Below are positions 44,270-53,851 of a DNA stretch of 64,000 nt, piece after piece. This stretch comes from Diphasiastrum complanatum (Eukaryota > Streptophyta > Lycopodiopsida > Lycopodiales > Lycopodiaceae): assembly GCA_029204225.1 (NCBI GenBank), contig CM055102.1, positions 5,075,520-5,139,519 of the forward strand. Direction: 5' to 3'. Position numbers and translations under genes: made by a program. The notes under the pieces are model-generated. The model searched no databases and was not told where the DNA came from. It saw nothing but the letters and a program-made list of their open reading frames with translations. The first letter of the stretch is position 1. The number at the start of each line of letters is the position of its first letter.

Positions 44270-46744
44270 GGAATAGCATTGGTTCCTTGAAATTACATGA
44301 TAGAGATGAGAATGAAACTTCTCAAGAAAAGGCAACATGAAAGATAAATCAACCAAGAAGACCCAAGGGAAGGAGGTGAAGATGGACGATCAACCAACAA
44401 GTTCCAAAAGTGCAGGAAAGAAGGACAAATCAGAGCTAAAGTGCTTCGTTTGTGGAAAGAAAGGAAACTTTGCATCCGAGTGCTACAATAAGAAGAATGC
44501 ACAAAAGGAGAGCAAGCAAGAAAATCTCACACTTTAAGAGGAGGAGGATGTAGGTGACTCATCCTTGATGCCATCTACTCCAACAAGCAAGACCATCTCC
44601 AATGACACATGGTGGATAGATAGTGGGGCTAGCTCCCACATGACTTTCCAAAATGATTTTTTCTCATCTCTACTTCCTTTTATTGGTTCTAGAAAATTCT
44701 ATTCTAACATCAAATGATCAAGAATGTAGAATATATGGAGTGAGAATAATTCCTTTATGTTTTGGATCCTCTAAAATATTGGATCTTGAAAATGAACTTT
44801 ATGTTCCAAATCTTACTAAGAGCTTGCTTAGTGTTTGACAACTCATGGATAATGGTCTAGATGTGCACTTCGAAAATGGTTTTTGCTCAATCTTGAAGAA
44901 TGATAATTGCATTGCAAAAGGATTTAAGCAAGGGAGGTTGCTCAAATTGGATGCTAATGTGTTTCTTGGAAGTGTAAACATGTCTAAAGAGGAGCTTACC
45001 CAAGCGGAGCTTTGGCATAAGAGATTGGGGCATCCCAACTTCAAATTAATGGAGATCCTATTATCTAAAGAACTTGCACTTGGCCTTCCAAAGTCAATGT
45101 AAAAGTGTGAAAAGTTTTTTGAAGCTTGTAGCCTCTCAAAGGCTCACAAGCTACCATTTTCTAACTCTGGAGCTTCCAAATTACTAGAAGTTATATATTC
45201 ATATGTGCACTCTTTTTCGCAAGCATCTAATGCAGGTGCTAAGATGTATGTATCTTTTATAGATGATTACTCTACATACACTTGGATTGACCTTTTGGCT
45301 TCCAAAAGTATGGTGTTTGATTCCTTTGTTATTTCAAAACTCTTGTTGAAAATCAACTTGATACTAAGATTAAAGTATTGAGATGTGATAATGGAGGAGA
45401 GTACATCTGCACTAGTATGAAAGAGTTTTGTAAGTCCAATGACATTAAAAGAGAGCTAACATGTCCACATACTCCTCAACAAAATGGAGTGGATGAGAGA
45501 AAGAATAGATCTCTTTGTGAGTGTGCAAAAACCTTGAGGCTAGATTCTTCTCTACCTAATCCATTTTGGGGAGAAGCCATTGTTTGTGCTAATTTTCTAT
45601 GTAATAGAATGCCATGTAAGTCCATTGGAGGTATCACACCTTATAAGGCTCTATTTGGTAAGAAACTAAACCTCAAAGATCTGCAAATCTTGGGGTCTAC
45701 TTGGTATGTATTTCAATCATTAGATACAAGAAAGAAGGATGATCCCACATCCATCAGAGGTATCTTTGTTGGTTATAGTGAGAATAGCAAGGGATATAGA
45801 GTCTTCAATCCTATCACTAAAAAGATTCTAGTGAGTAGGTATGTCACCTTAGATAAAGGAAATTTTTTCAAGTGAATGAGATTGCTACTAATCATTCTTG
45901 TGTCAAAGATCTTGTAACATTTGAGGAGGAGCAGCTATGTGATAAAGATCTTGAGGATCCACCTCAGGACTCGAGTGCTCCAAGGAGATCTTCAAGAACA
46001 AGGGTTGAGCCATCAAGGCTCACATATGTTGACAAGTGTGAGCAAAGGGAAAGCCTTTATTCTCTTACTTCTTATACTGTTCTTACTTCAATGCTTGATG
46101 AACCAAGTTGCTTTGAAGATGCAATTAAGTCACTTGAATGGAAGGATGCCATGCAAAAGGAGTATGATGCTTTTGTGGAGAATTGTGAATCTTCCTAATG
46201 GGAGAAAACCACTTGAGTGCAAATGGATCTATAGATTGAAGTACAACCAAGATGGAGCAATAAACAAGCATAAAGCAAGACTAGTGGCAAAAGGTTTCTT
46301 GCAAACTAAGGGAGTAGTTTTGATGAAACATTTGCTCCAGTTGCTAAACTAGTCACAATAAAGTTGATCATATCTCTTGCAACTACTTTCAATTGGAATC
46401 TTTTTTAGATCGATGTGACTAATGCCTTCCTAGATGGCTATTTGGAGGAAGAAATCTACATGACGCAACTCTAGGGCTTTATCAAGGAGGATGTTGAAGA
46501 CAAGGTGTGCTTATTGCAAAGGAGCCTCGATGGGCTCACGAAAGCACCTAGATCTTGGTACTCTCGGTTGAACTCTTTCTTAATCTCTATTCATTTTGTA
46601 GTTAGCTCTTATGATACTTCCTCATACATGATATTCAATAAAGGAAATATCATTATTCTCATTCATTATGTAGGTGACATTATTCTTAGTGATCAAGATG
46701 GCATAAGAGAATTCAAGATTGCATTGTTGGCTGATTTTGACAAA
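44270..46744 (+). pseudogene. Copia element G: gag end, protease, integrase, RT start
   Basis: The reading order is zinc knuckle CFVCGKKGNFASEC (asparagine in place of histidine), TWWIDSGASSHMT (protease), LWHKRLGHPNFKLMEILL, then integrase with FIDDYSTYTWIDLLASKSMV, VLRCDNGGEYICTSMKEFCK and HTPQQNGVDERKNRSLCECA. Then comes the linker SAPRRSSRTRVEPSRLTY and RT with CKWIYRLKYNQDGAINKHKA and DVTNAFLDGYLEEEIYM. The catalytic box reads YVGD instead of YVDD. Several stops and frameshifts occur. RT is interrupted at about 46744 by foreign sequence and resumes at about 47913. Confidence 0.88.
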
Positions 46745-47912
46745 TCCCCAAGATACTCGACTAGAGCAACTCAAGAGCACCTCTCACCTTAGACCAAGGA
46801 GGTCTCTGAGAAGACGAGACTAACGAAGACTGAGAGCCGAGTATGAGAGTTGAGAAATGCTAGTTAGGAATGACAAGCAAGAACTGTGTAAGCCTCATGG
46901 TGAATCTCGAAAAATGGAATGACCATGTAGGAACTAGTATTTCTAGGCAAATGTAATAAATGCAAGTAGACCCCTCTTAAAGAAACTAGAGTGAGCCACC
47001 TTTTGATGGTGACATCTAGTGGAGAGCATAATTCCACTTGTAATTTGTGTAATGTGGAAATGCCACTAGGATGCCACCTAAGGAGCTCTCTTGTTTATTT
47101 AAGAGACCCTCTTTGAGAATATGAGCATTTTGTAAAATGTACCTACTCCATGCTGAAATGAGAAGAGCCTCCACGAGTTTTGGTGCATCCATTGAGCTCC
47201 TTGATCATGCTTGTTTCTTGATTGATGCATTCATGATCTTGCCCTTCCATCCTTTGTGTGTGGTTGTGGGTAGTAGAGTAGATTAGTTTTCTTGAGTGTA
47301 TAAGATTTCCTTTCTTGCTTGTGGATTAATGTAGGAGTTAGCATTCAAGTAAGCTAAATAGGCTGGGTTTGTGGTGTAATTCTTGCATATTCTATTACAA
47401 CCCTGTTCTTGATGTTCTTGGGATGTCCAATAATCAAAAGACTAGTTGGTTTCTTGATTCTTGGACTTCTAAAATGTTGTAGATTAACTTCTTGCTTTCT
47501 TGTTTTGTTTTCTATTAATGTTGTAGATTAATTAGAGTTTCAACAGCTGTTCCCTCGTCCTTTTTAGAGTAGGTAGCTGTAGGAACTGTTGAACATTCAT
47601 TTGGGCTGCATGCTAATTTGTAAATGAATGTTCATGGCTTGCATTTTTTATTGAGTGTGAGTGCTTTCTAGAGAGAACGACCCTGAGTTGTCCTCTGACA
47701 AGCAGGACAAAAAAAAAACTACAACGATAACCAGTCCATTTTGTCTGATTTTGGGTAATGTAATAACAATAAAACATCCAAAAAATGCCCAAGAAGCTTG
47801 ATAACAGGCAGAACCAACCTTGAAATTGTTCTGGAACAAGAAGAAAGAACCTGAACAAGAAAGAAAAGAAGCCAACAGGTTCTGAAGTAGAGAATCTATC
47901 AACATGCATTGT
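46745..47912. mobile_element. Insertion in copia G RT with an LTR-like segment
   Basis: About 1.17 kb separates RT residues ALLADF from MVDLGILHFML. Its first part (about 46798-47190) is homologous in order to 63119-63460: TGAGAGCCGAGT.TGAGAG, CCCATGGT-like, GACCATGT.GGAACTAGTA and CCTCCACGAGTTTTGG. It is probably a solo or truncated gypsy LTR. The second part (47500-47910) is not identified. Edges are approximate. Confidence 0.55.
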
Positions 47913-48780
47913 CTAGAGAATTTCAATGGTAGATCTTGGAATTCTTCATTTCATGCTAGACATAGAAGTATCAAGAGGAATGGATTTTATTTTTATATGT
48001 CAATCCAAATATGTATTTTCTATCTTAGAGAAATTTGGAATGAAAAATTGCAAAGGATTGGACACTCCTATGGAGCAAAATGTAAAAGCTTCTAGTAGTT
48101 GCGATGAAGCGTCCTTTGAGGACATCACATTATATAGAAGGATTATAGGCTCCCCAATATATCTAACTATAACTAGACTTGATCTAAGTTACAATGTTGG
48201 TAAGCTAAGCCAATCTATGCAAAATCCATTACTTTGTCATTGGAAAAGTGCCAAAAAGGTGTTAAGATAGATCTTGGCTACCAAGAATAATGGCATAGTT
48301 TATCATGGAACTAATCTTGCTTTGAGAGCATATTCGGATGCTGATTTGCAAGTGACAAGGTGGATAGGAAGTCCAAGTGATTTTGCTACCTTTCTTAGTG
48401 AATGTGTAGTGTCTTGGCTTTCCAAAAATCAAGATGCACTTTCCTCAACTAAAGCAGAATACAAGACCTTAACCTCAACAACCAAGGAGGTCTCGTGGCT
48501 AAAGAGGCTATTGGTGGAGCTACAAGTCATGGAGGCCTAGGAGGAGCCACTCATCTATTGTGATAACCAATTAGCCCAAGCACTTGCAACCAATCCACAT
48601 TCCATGAAGGAGCAAACATACATAGATTGCTCACCATTTTGTGAGGGAGAAGGTTCAAGCTAAGGAGATCAAGCTTCAACATGTATCTTCATTAGATTGC
48701 CTAGCTGATATACTCACTAAAGAATTGCCAAACGTTTCATTTATCAAGTTAAGATTGGCCATAGGTGTTGTAGATTGATG
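47913..48780 (+). pseudogene. Copia element G: RT end and RNase H
   Basis: The frame from 47926 reads MVDLGILHFMLDIEVSRGMD, LDTPMEQNVKASSSC and ITLYRRIIGSPIYLTITRLD. After a stop it continues with AYSDADLQVTRWIGSPSDFA, VVSWLSKNQDALSSTKAEYK and TTKEVSWLKRLLVELQVME. A further stop and frameshift precede CLADILTKELP and the C-terminus. The RNase H SSTEAEY site is SSTKAEY here, so a catalytic glutamate is lost. Confidence 0.85.
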
Positions 48781-48816
48781 TATAATAGATGTATCAAGCT
48801 AAAAATTGAGGAAGAG

Positions 48817-49290
48817 TGGTGGAATTGGCAATTTTTACCTTTTGTATAAGTTAATTGCTTTGTACTTAGATGAATCCACATGTGAGGGCTTATCCACATG
48901 TGTGAAATTCATGTGGAAAAATCTAGATCCATTGTACATAGCTTTCATATGAGACAAATGCAATATTCCCTATTTTGTAGGATATACTTCCTAGAATATA
49001 GGAATCTAGGAGGTCAACACTAGCTTCCAAATGATGATGTGGCAAATGAGTGGAATATAAGCCAAAATGGATTAGATAAGTACAATGAGTCATTCCACAG
49101 AGATTACCACTTTTGTATGTATGATCCATGGATCCTTTTTGAGGTTAATGATGAGAAGCATTGTTTTGGGAGCAAATCCATGTTTTTCACTCTCTTATGT
49201 ATGATCAAAGTGTGTGAATGCTTAAGAAACTTAAAGTAATCATTTTCTCTATTGGTAGGTTGTACACTCATTGTTTTTCACACGTGTGAG
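48817..49290 (+). mobile_element. 3' LTR of copia element G (right end uncertain)
   Basis: It starts TGGTGGAATTGGC directly after GAGGAAGAG, the purine tract. It contains repeated CACATGTG words (48870-48920) and TCACACGTGTGA at 49278-49289 near the presumed end. No second copy is present. Confidence 0.5.
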
Positions 49291-49312
49291 GTTGTGATAC
49301 ACTGAATTTTAT

Positions 49313-49335
49313 AATGGTCAATTTTATTGACCATT
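49313..49335. repeat. Short hairpin
   Basis: Nine-base perfect arms AATGGTCAA and TTGACCATT with a 5-base loop. Confidence 0.6.
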
Positions 49336-49774
49336 CTGTCAAAAAGTCAATGGTTTTGCTAATTGATTTAGTACTTGTTGGTGGAGTTCACTTATTTATG
49401 TTGTTATTTATCATGGTATTGTCACGATATGTCTATTTGAGGCCCAGTTCTAAGATCAAGATATAACATACATGGCATTGGCTATGAGCATTTTTATTAT
49501 TGAAGGTCCTTATATATTTTCGGAGGCACCTTTTTCGGCTTATTGACACTCTATGCTGAGTCGTTCCTAAACTTAAGTTATACTTTTGTTGGCATTCAAA
49601 GATAGCAAGCTATTATCCTAAGTTCCAATGTTGTGCTAACTACATGGGTGGAGGCCATTTGATTGTGGAGGAGGCCTAATGCTAAGTAGCCTAAGTTAAA
49701 GATATATCTATGGGCCGACGACAAATTGAGTGCCATTAGAACGTGCCTAACCAACCGTATTAGTCATTACACTA

Positions 49775-49826
49775 AACCAATTCTCTCAATCGACATATAT
49801 GCAGGACGAACATGAGAGAATTGGTT
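49775..49826. repeat. Perfect 14-bp inverted repeat
   Basis: Arms AACCAATTCTCTCA (49775-49788) and TGAGAGAATTGGTT (49813-49826) enclose 24 bases. It lies in unassigned sequence upstream of the gypsy RT. It could be a hairpin or an element end. Confidence 0.7.
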
Positions 49827-50070
49827 GAACATCAAGGTGATCTAGGCACAGAACTGATAGCCAATGTCCAAGAGTCTGCTAGTAAGCGAGATTGTCTGAT
49901 ATGGTTCATGTGAGACATAATATCTCTCACATCGACACACTGGGTGGATTTGTCACACAACGTTCAAGAAAAATTCACTAATAATGTAATAGATGTTATG
50001 CAAATGTTTTTTTTTAATCTTGAATGATATCAAATTCTTTGATGTCTGATCGTTGTCTGTGCACATTTAG

Positions 50071-50742
50071 TTGTTTATTCTTATTTCGCACACTGGCTCA
50101 TCCTTGTTGAATGCTCAAAGGAATTATGCATGTAGGTCAGCAGTGTCTGTCTACACCCTAGAAGATTGTAGGTCTGATCAAGTAGTAGTTGCCGCCAGTC
50201 AGAATCGAATTCTATCTGAGTTGCCGTTTGGACTTTGTAATGTCCCAAGTACCTTTCAACTAGTTATGCAGGCAACATTCAAAAATTATTAAAGAAAATT
50301 TATGGAGATCTTCTTGGATGATCTATGCATGCACGGGCCTTACTCTGAGCACTTATCCGACTTGGAAAAGGTGCTAAAGAAATGCCGCGTATATCAGATC
50401 TCCTTGAACCCAAAAAAATGTCAGTTCTGGATGACACATGGCCTCATACTAGGCCATATTGTATCAAGACATAGAATCACCACTGATCTATCAAAGATTA
50501 GGATCATTGTTGATCTGCCACCTCCAGGGACAATTCGCGGAGTATATGTGTTTATGGGTCATGCCAACTACTACCGGATCTTCATTCTAGATTTTGCGGA
50601 GTTAGCACGACCAACCTACAAGCTCACAACATAACCACATTGGACAGAGGAGGCCCTATAGGCTTTCAAGAAGCTTAAAGATGCATTGATCTCAGTGCCA
50701 ATATTAAGACCACCCAATTGGTCCATAGAGTTTCATGTGCAT
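50071..50742 (+). pseudogene. Gypsy B reverse transcriptase and RNase H start (left half)
   Basis: LPFGLCNVPSTFQLVMQATF, EIFLDDLCMHGPYSEHLSDL (FLDD catalytic box), CRVYQISLNPKKCQFW, GLILGHIVSRHRITTD and VYVFMGHANYYRIFILDFAE are classic Ty3/gypsy RT blocks. RNase H begins WTEEAL.AFKKLKDALISVP and reaches FHVHTD, where the copia derivative inserted at 50748. It resumes as TDASKYAVGAG at 53852. Several stops. It belongs to the same lineage as the minus copy at 27229-28640. Confidence 0.88.
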
Positions 50743-50747
50743 ACAGA

Positions 50748-51429
50748 TGTTAAAAATTCACAATTCTAGCTTGACTAGTTTTGGTCATATGACTTGTAAA
50801 TAGTTAGATGGTCATGATGTGGCTTGTCACACGTGCCAAATAGCATAGGATTCCATTCATAAGGATGTTCTCAAGTAGACCTAAGTGTTAGAACCTTTGG
50901 AATGAGTCCAAATTATGCTTAGATACAAGGGAAAAAAAATAGGAGCTATTTTTGGTAATTTTTGCATTGTTGAGGGATCTCCAAGATTCCAACCCTAACT
51001 TGGTAGGGATGAAAGATCCACCAAAATTAGCATTAGGGATAGGTTTAGGGCTACTCATACCTGCCCAAAACCATGATGGATCATGTATATATAGGTGATG
51101 ATATCTCACCAAAATCAATCAAGCAATTTCATGATTTTTCTCTCATAATGGTGCAATTGCTCTCTATGTTCATAATTGTTTGAGTATTTGTGATTACTAA
51201 TGATTATAGGATTGAATGTAGGTCTGGTGTACAGTACTCAGACTGTGGGAGGCCGTACTTTCACACGTGTGAAGCCTTCTTCAAGGATTTGGGCCATTTA
51301 GTGAGGTTCAAACATAGATTTTTGATGGATTTTGATGGTTCAACTTGTGCTAATCTTATGAAATCATAATCTATTGTTTCCCTCATCATTTCAAGTGTTT
51401 TAGGATCCTTATTTGCTGTAATTTTTACA
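50748..51429 (+). repeat. 5' LTR of the RT-RNase H element
   Basis: 682 bp, TGTTAAAAATTC to ATTTTTACA. It carries a TATATATAGG promoter box at about 51086, TCACACGTGCC near 50827 and the palindrome TCACACGTGTGA at 51261-51272. Confidence 0.95.
51086..51095 (+). promoter_or_regulatory. TATA box in the 5' LTR
   Basis: GTATATATAGG-type sequence about 340 bp into the LTR, with CT-rich sequence (TTTTTCTCTCAT) some 60 bp downstream. It is the likely Pol II promoter of the element, and it is identical in the other LTR. Confidence 0.55.
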
Positions 51430-51441
51430 TGGTATCAGAGC
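51430..51441 (+). promoter_or_regulatory. Primer-binding site
   Basis: TGGTATCAGAGC directly abuts the 5' LTR and is a perfect standard plant site. Confidence 0.95.
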
Positions 51442-51461
51442 CTAAAGGCTGAAAGGAGCTC

Positions 51462-53150
51462 ATGGAGGAGCAAACACCAAACCCACCTATCACACCAAGG
51501 AGATCTTCAAGGGCAAAAGTGGAGCCATCAAGGCTCACATATCAAGGCAAAGGACAGAAAGTTGAGGGTATCTCATCCACTTCTTATGCTTTATCTAGTT
51601 TTGAAGAACCGTCTAATGTTGAAGATGCATTGAACTCCAAAGAATGGTATAAAGCTATGTTGGATGAGTATGATGCCTTGATTGAGAATGAAACTTGGTT
51701 GCTTGTTGAGAGACCTCAAAGGAATGTAATAGGATGCAAGTGGGTCTTCAAGCTTAAGTTGAATGAAAATGGGAGTGTTAACAAACATAAAGCAAGATTA
51801 GTTGCAAAAGGTTATGCTCAAAAGAGAGGGATAGACTATGAGGAAACTTTTGCACCCGTGGCCAAGATGGTCACAATAAGACTAATCATTGCACTTGCAT
51901 CACATTTTGGATGGATTCTATGCCAAATGGATGTCTCTAATGCTTTCTTGAATGGTTTTTTGGAAGAGGATATCTATATGGAGCAGCCACAAGGGTTCAT
52001 CAAGCATGGAATGGAGAACAAAGTATGCCATCTCCAAAGAAGCATCTATGGCTTGAAGCAAGCCTCGAGATCTTGGAATTCAAGACTACATTGCTATCTT
52101 ATTTCACTTTCTTTTGTTCAAAGTGAATATGATCCCACTCTTTACATTAAGTTTGATGATGTTGGTATTGTACTTTTACTCATTTATGTAGATGACATCA
52201 TCATTAGTGGAAATAGTGTTGATGGTATTGAAAAAATCAAGATAGATCTATCCTTAGAGTTCAAGATGGTAGATCTAGGGTGTCTTCACTTCATCTTAGG
52301 CATAGAAGTACTTAGAGGGTCTGATTTTATCTTTATAAGTCAAGTAAACTATGCTCAAAGTCTTTTGAAGAAGTTTAAGATGGAAGTATGCAAAAGTGTT
52401 GACACACCAATGGAGCAAGATGTAAAAGTGCCAAATGAAGATGATGAAAGATCCTTCATGGACATCACTTTGTTTAGGCAACTTATAGTTTCCTTAATGT
52501 GGATCACTATAACTAGACCAGATCTTAGCTTTAGTGTATGTAGGTTGAGCCAATCCATGCAAAAGCCATTGAATATCCATTGGAAAAAGGCTAAGAGGAT
52601 TCTAAGATACATCTCGGGTACATTGGATTTTGGGATTCTATATAGAGGAGATGTGATTAACCTTCATGCATTTAGTGATTCAGATTTTGCAGGGGACAAG
52701 AGAGATAGGAAATCAACAAGTGCCTATTCAACTTTCATAGGAGAAGGTGTGGTTTCATGGCTTTCAAAAAAGCAAGAAACTATATCTCTATCTTCAACCG
52801 AGGCCGAGTACAAAGCTTTGACAACCACTACAAAGGAGGTACTTTGGATCAAGAGATTATTGGTGGAACTAAAGATCATGGATTCAGAGGAGGCACCAAT
52901 CATCTACAATGACAATATATCAGCCCAACACCTTGCATCTAACCCAATCTTCCATGCAAGATCTAAGCACATTGAGATATGCCATCACTTTGTGAGAGAA
53001 ATGGTGCAAGCCAAGGAGATTGCTTTGGAGCATGTTCCAAGCAATGAATGTGTAGCTGATCTACTTACTAAACCACTTCAAAAGACACCTTTTATGAAGT
53101 TCAGATCATCACTTGGAGTGATTAGTAAAGCAATGATTGAACCAAGCTAG
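51462..53150 (+). CDS. Intact copia RT-RNase H polyprotein (562 aa)
   Basis: A stop-free frame encoding the C-terminal half of a copia Pol. Residues 1-30 are the integrase-RT linker (ITPRRSSRAKVEPSRLTYQG). RT follows with NVIGCKWVFKLKLNENGS, CQMDVSNAFLNGFLEEDIYM (first Asp), IYGLKQASRSWNSRL and LLLIYVDDIIISGN (YVDD intact), up to about residue 300. RNase H follows with FSDSDFAGDKRDRKSTSAYS, WLSKKQETISLSSTEAEYKA and IYNDNISAQHLASNPIFHAR, ending LADLLTKPLQKTPFMKF and a serine before TAG. All catalytic residues I can check are present. The start ATG lies 20 bases after the primer site, so the usual gag-protease-integrase half (around 800 codons) has been cleanly lost. Whether the protein is made or active is unknown; packaging and integration would need helpers. 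Confidence 0.95.
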   Translation: MEEQTPNPPITPRRSSRAKVEPSRLTYQGKGQKVEGISSTSYALSSFEEPSNVEDALNSKEWYKAMLDEYDALIENETWLLVERPQRNVIGCKWVFKLKLNENGSVNKHKARLVAKGYAQKRGIDYEETFAPVAKMVTIRLIIALASHFGWILCQMDVSNAFLNGFLEEDIYMEQPQGFIKHGMENKVCHLQRSIYGLKQASRSWNSRLHCYLISLSFVQSEYDPTLYIKFDDVGIVLLLIYVDDIIISGNSVDGIEKIKIDLSLEFKMVDLGCLHFILGIEVLRGSDFIFISQVNYAQSLLKKFKMEVCKSVDTPMEQDVKVPNEDDERSFMDITLFRQLIVSLMWITITRPDLSFSVCRLSQSMQKPLNIHWKKAKRILRYISGTLDFGILYRGDVINLHAFSDSDFAGDKRDRKSTSAYSTFIGEGVVSWLSKKQETISLSSTEAEYKALTTTTKEVLWIKRLLVELKIMDSEEAPIIYNDNISAQHLASNPIFHARSKHIEICHHFVREMVQAKEIALEHVPSNECVADLLTKPLQKTPFMKFRSSLGVISKAMIEPS

Positions 53151-53164
53151 ATAGTGAGGAGGAG
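53151..53164 (+). promoter_or_regulatory. Polypurine tract
   Basis: A purine-rich stretch ending GAGGAGGAG sits against the TG of the 3' LTR. Confidence 0.85.
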
Positions 53165-53846
53165 TGTTAAAAATTCACAATTCTAGCTTGACTAGTTTTG
53201 GTCATATGACTTGTAAATAGTTAGATGGTCATGATGTGGCTTGTCACACGTGCCAAATAGCATAGGATTCCATTCATAAGGATGTTCTCAAGTAGACCTA
53301 AGTGTTAGAACCTTTGGAATGAGTCCAAATTATGCTTAGATACAAGGGAGAAAAAATAGGAGCTATTTTTGGTAATTTTTGCATTGTTGAGGGATCTCCA
53401 AGATTCCAACCCTAACTTGGTAGGGATGAAAGATCCACCAAAATTAGCATTAGGGATAGGTTTAGGGCTACTCATACCTGCCCAAAACCATGATGGATCA
53501 TGTATATATAGGTGATGATATCTCACCAAAATCAATCAAGCAATTTCATGATTTTTCTCTCATAATGGTGCAATTGCTCTCTATGTTCATAATTGTTTGA
53601 GTATTTGTGATTACTAATGATTATAGGATTGAATGTAGGTCTGGTGTACAGTACTCAGACTGTGGGAGGCCGTACTTTCACACGTGTGAAGCCTTCTTCA
53701 AGGATTTGGGCCATTTAGTGAGGTTCAAGCATAGATTTTTGATGGATTTTGATGGTTCAACTTGTGCTAATCTTATGAAATCATAATCTATTGTTTCCCT
53801 CATCATTTCAAGTGTTTTAGGATCCTTATTTGCTGTAATTTTTACA
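53165..53846 (+). repeat. 3' LTR of the RT-RNase H element
   Basis: 682 bp, identical to the 5' LTR except for two A/G differences (GGGAGAAAAAA against GGGAAAAAAAA, and TTCAAGCATAG against TTCAAACATAG). Palindrome TCACACGTGTGA at 53678-53689. Confidence 0.95.
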
Positions 53847-53851
53847 ACAGA

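Larger units (their letters stand above)
50748..53846 (+). mobile_element. Young copia derivative encoding only RT and RNase H
   Basis: A 3099-bp element with two 682-bp LTRs (50748-51429, 53165-53846) that differ at two positions when compared by eye. The target-site duplication ACAGA is exact (50743-50747 and 53847-53851). It has a perfect primer site, a purine tract and one intact ORF. Gag, protease and integrase are absent. Removing it restores the gypsy RNase H reading HTDASKYAVG. It is the youngest dated insertion in the window. Confidence 0.95.

Noticed and set aside
50888-51118. 76-codon minus-strand frame duplicated at 53305-53535
   Set aside because: It lies in both LTRs of the young copia derivative. 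Duplication reflects the LTR pair.
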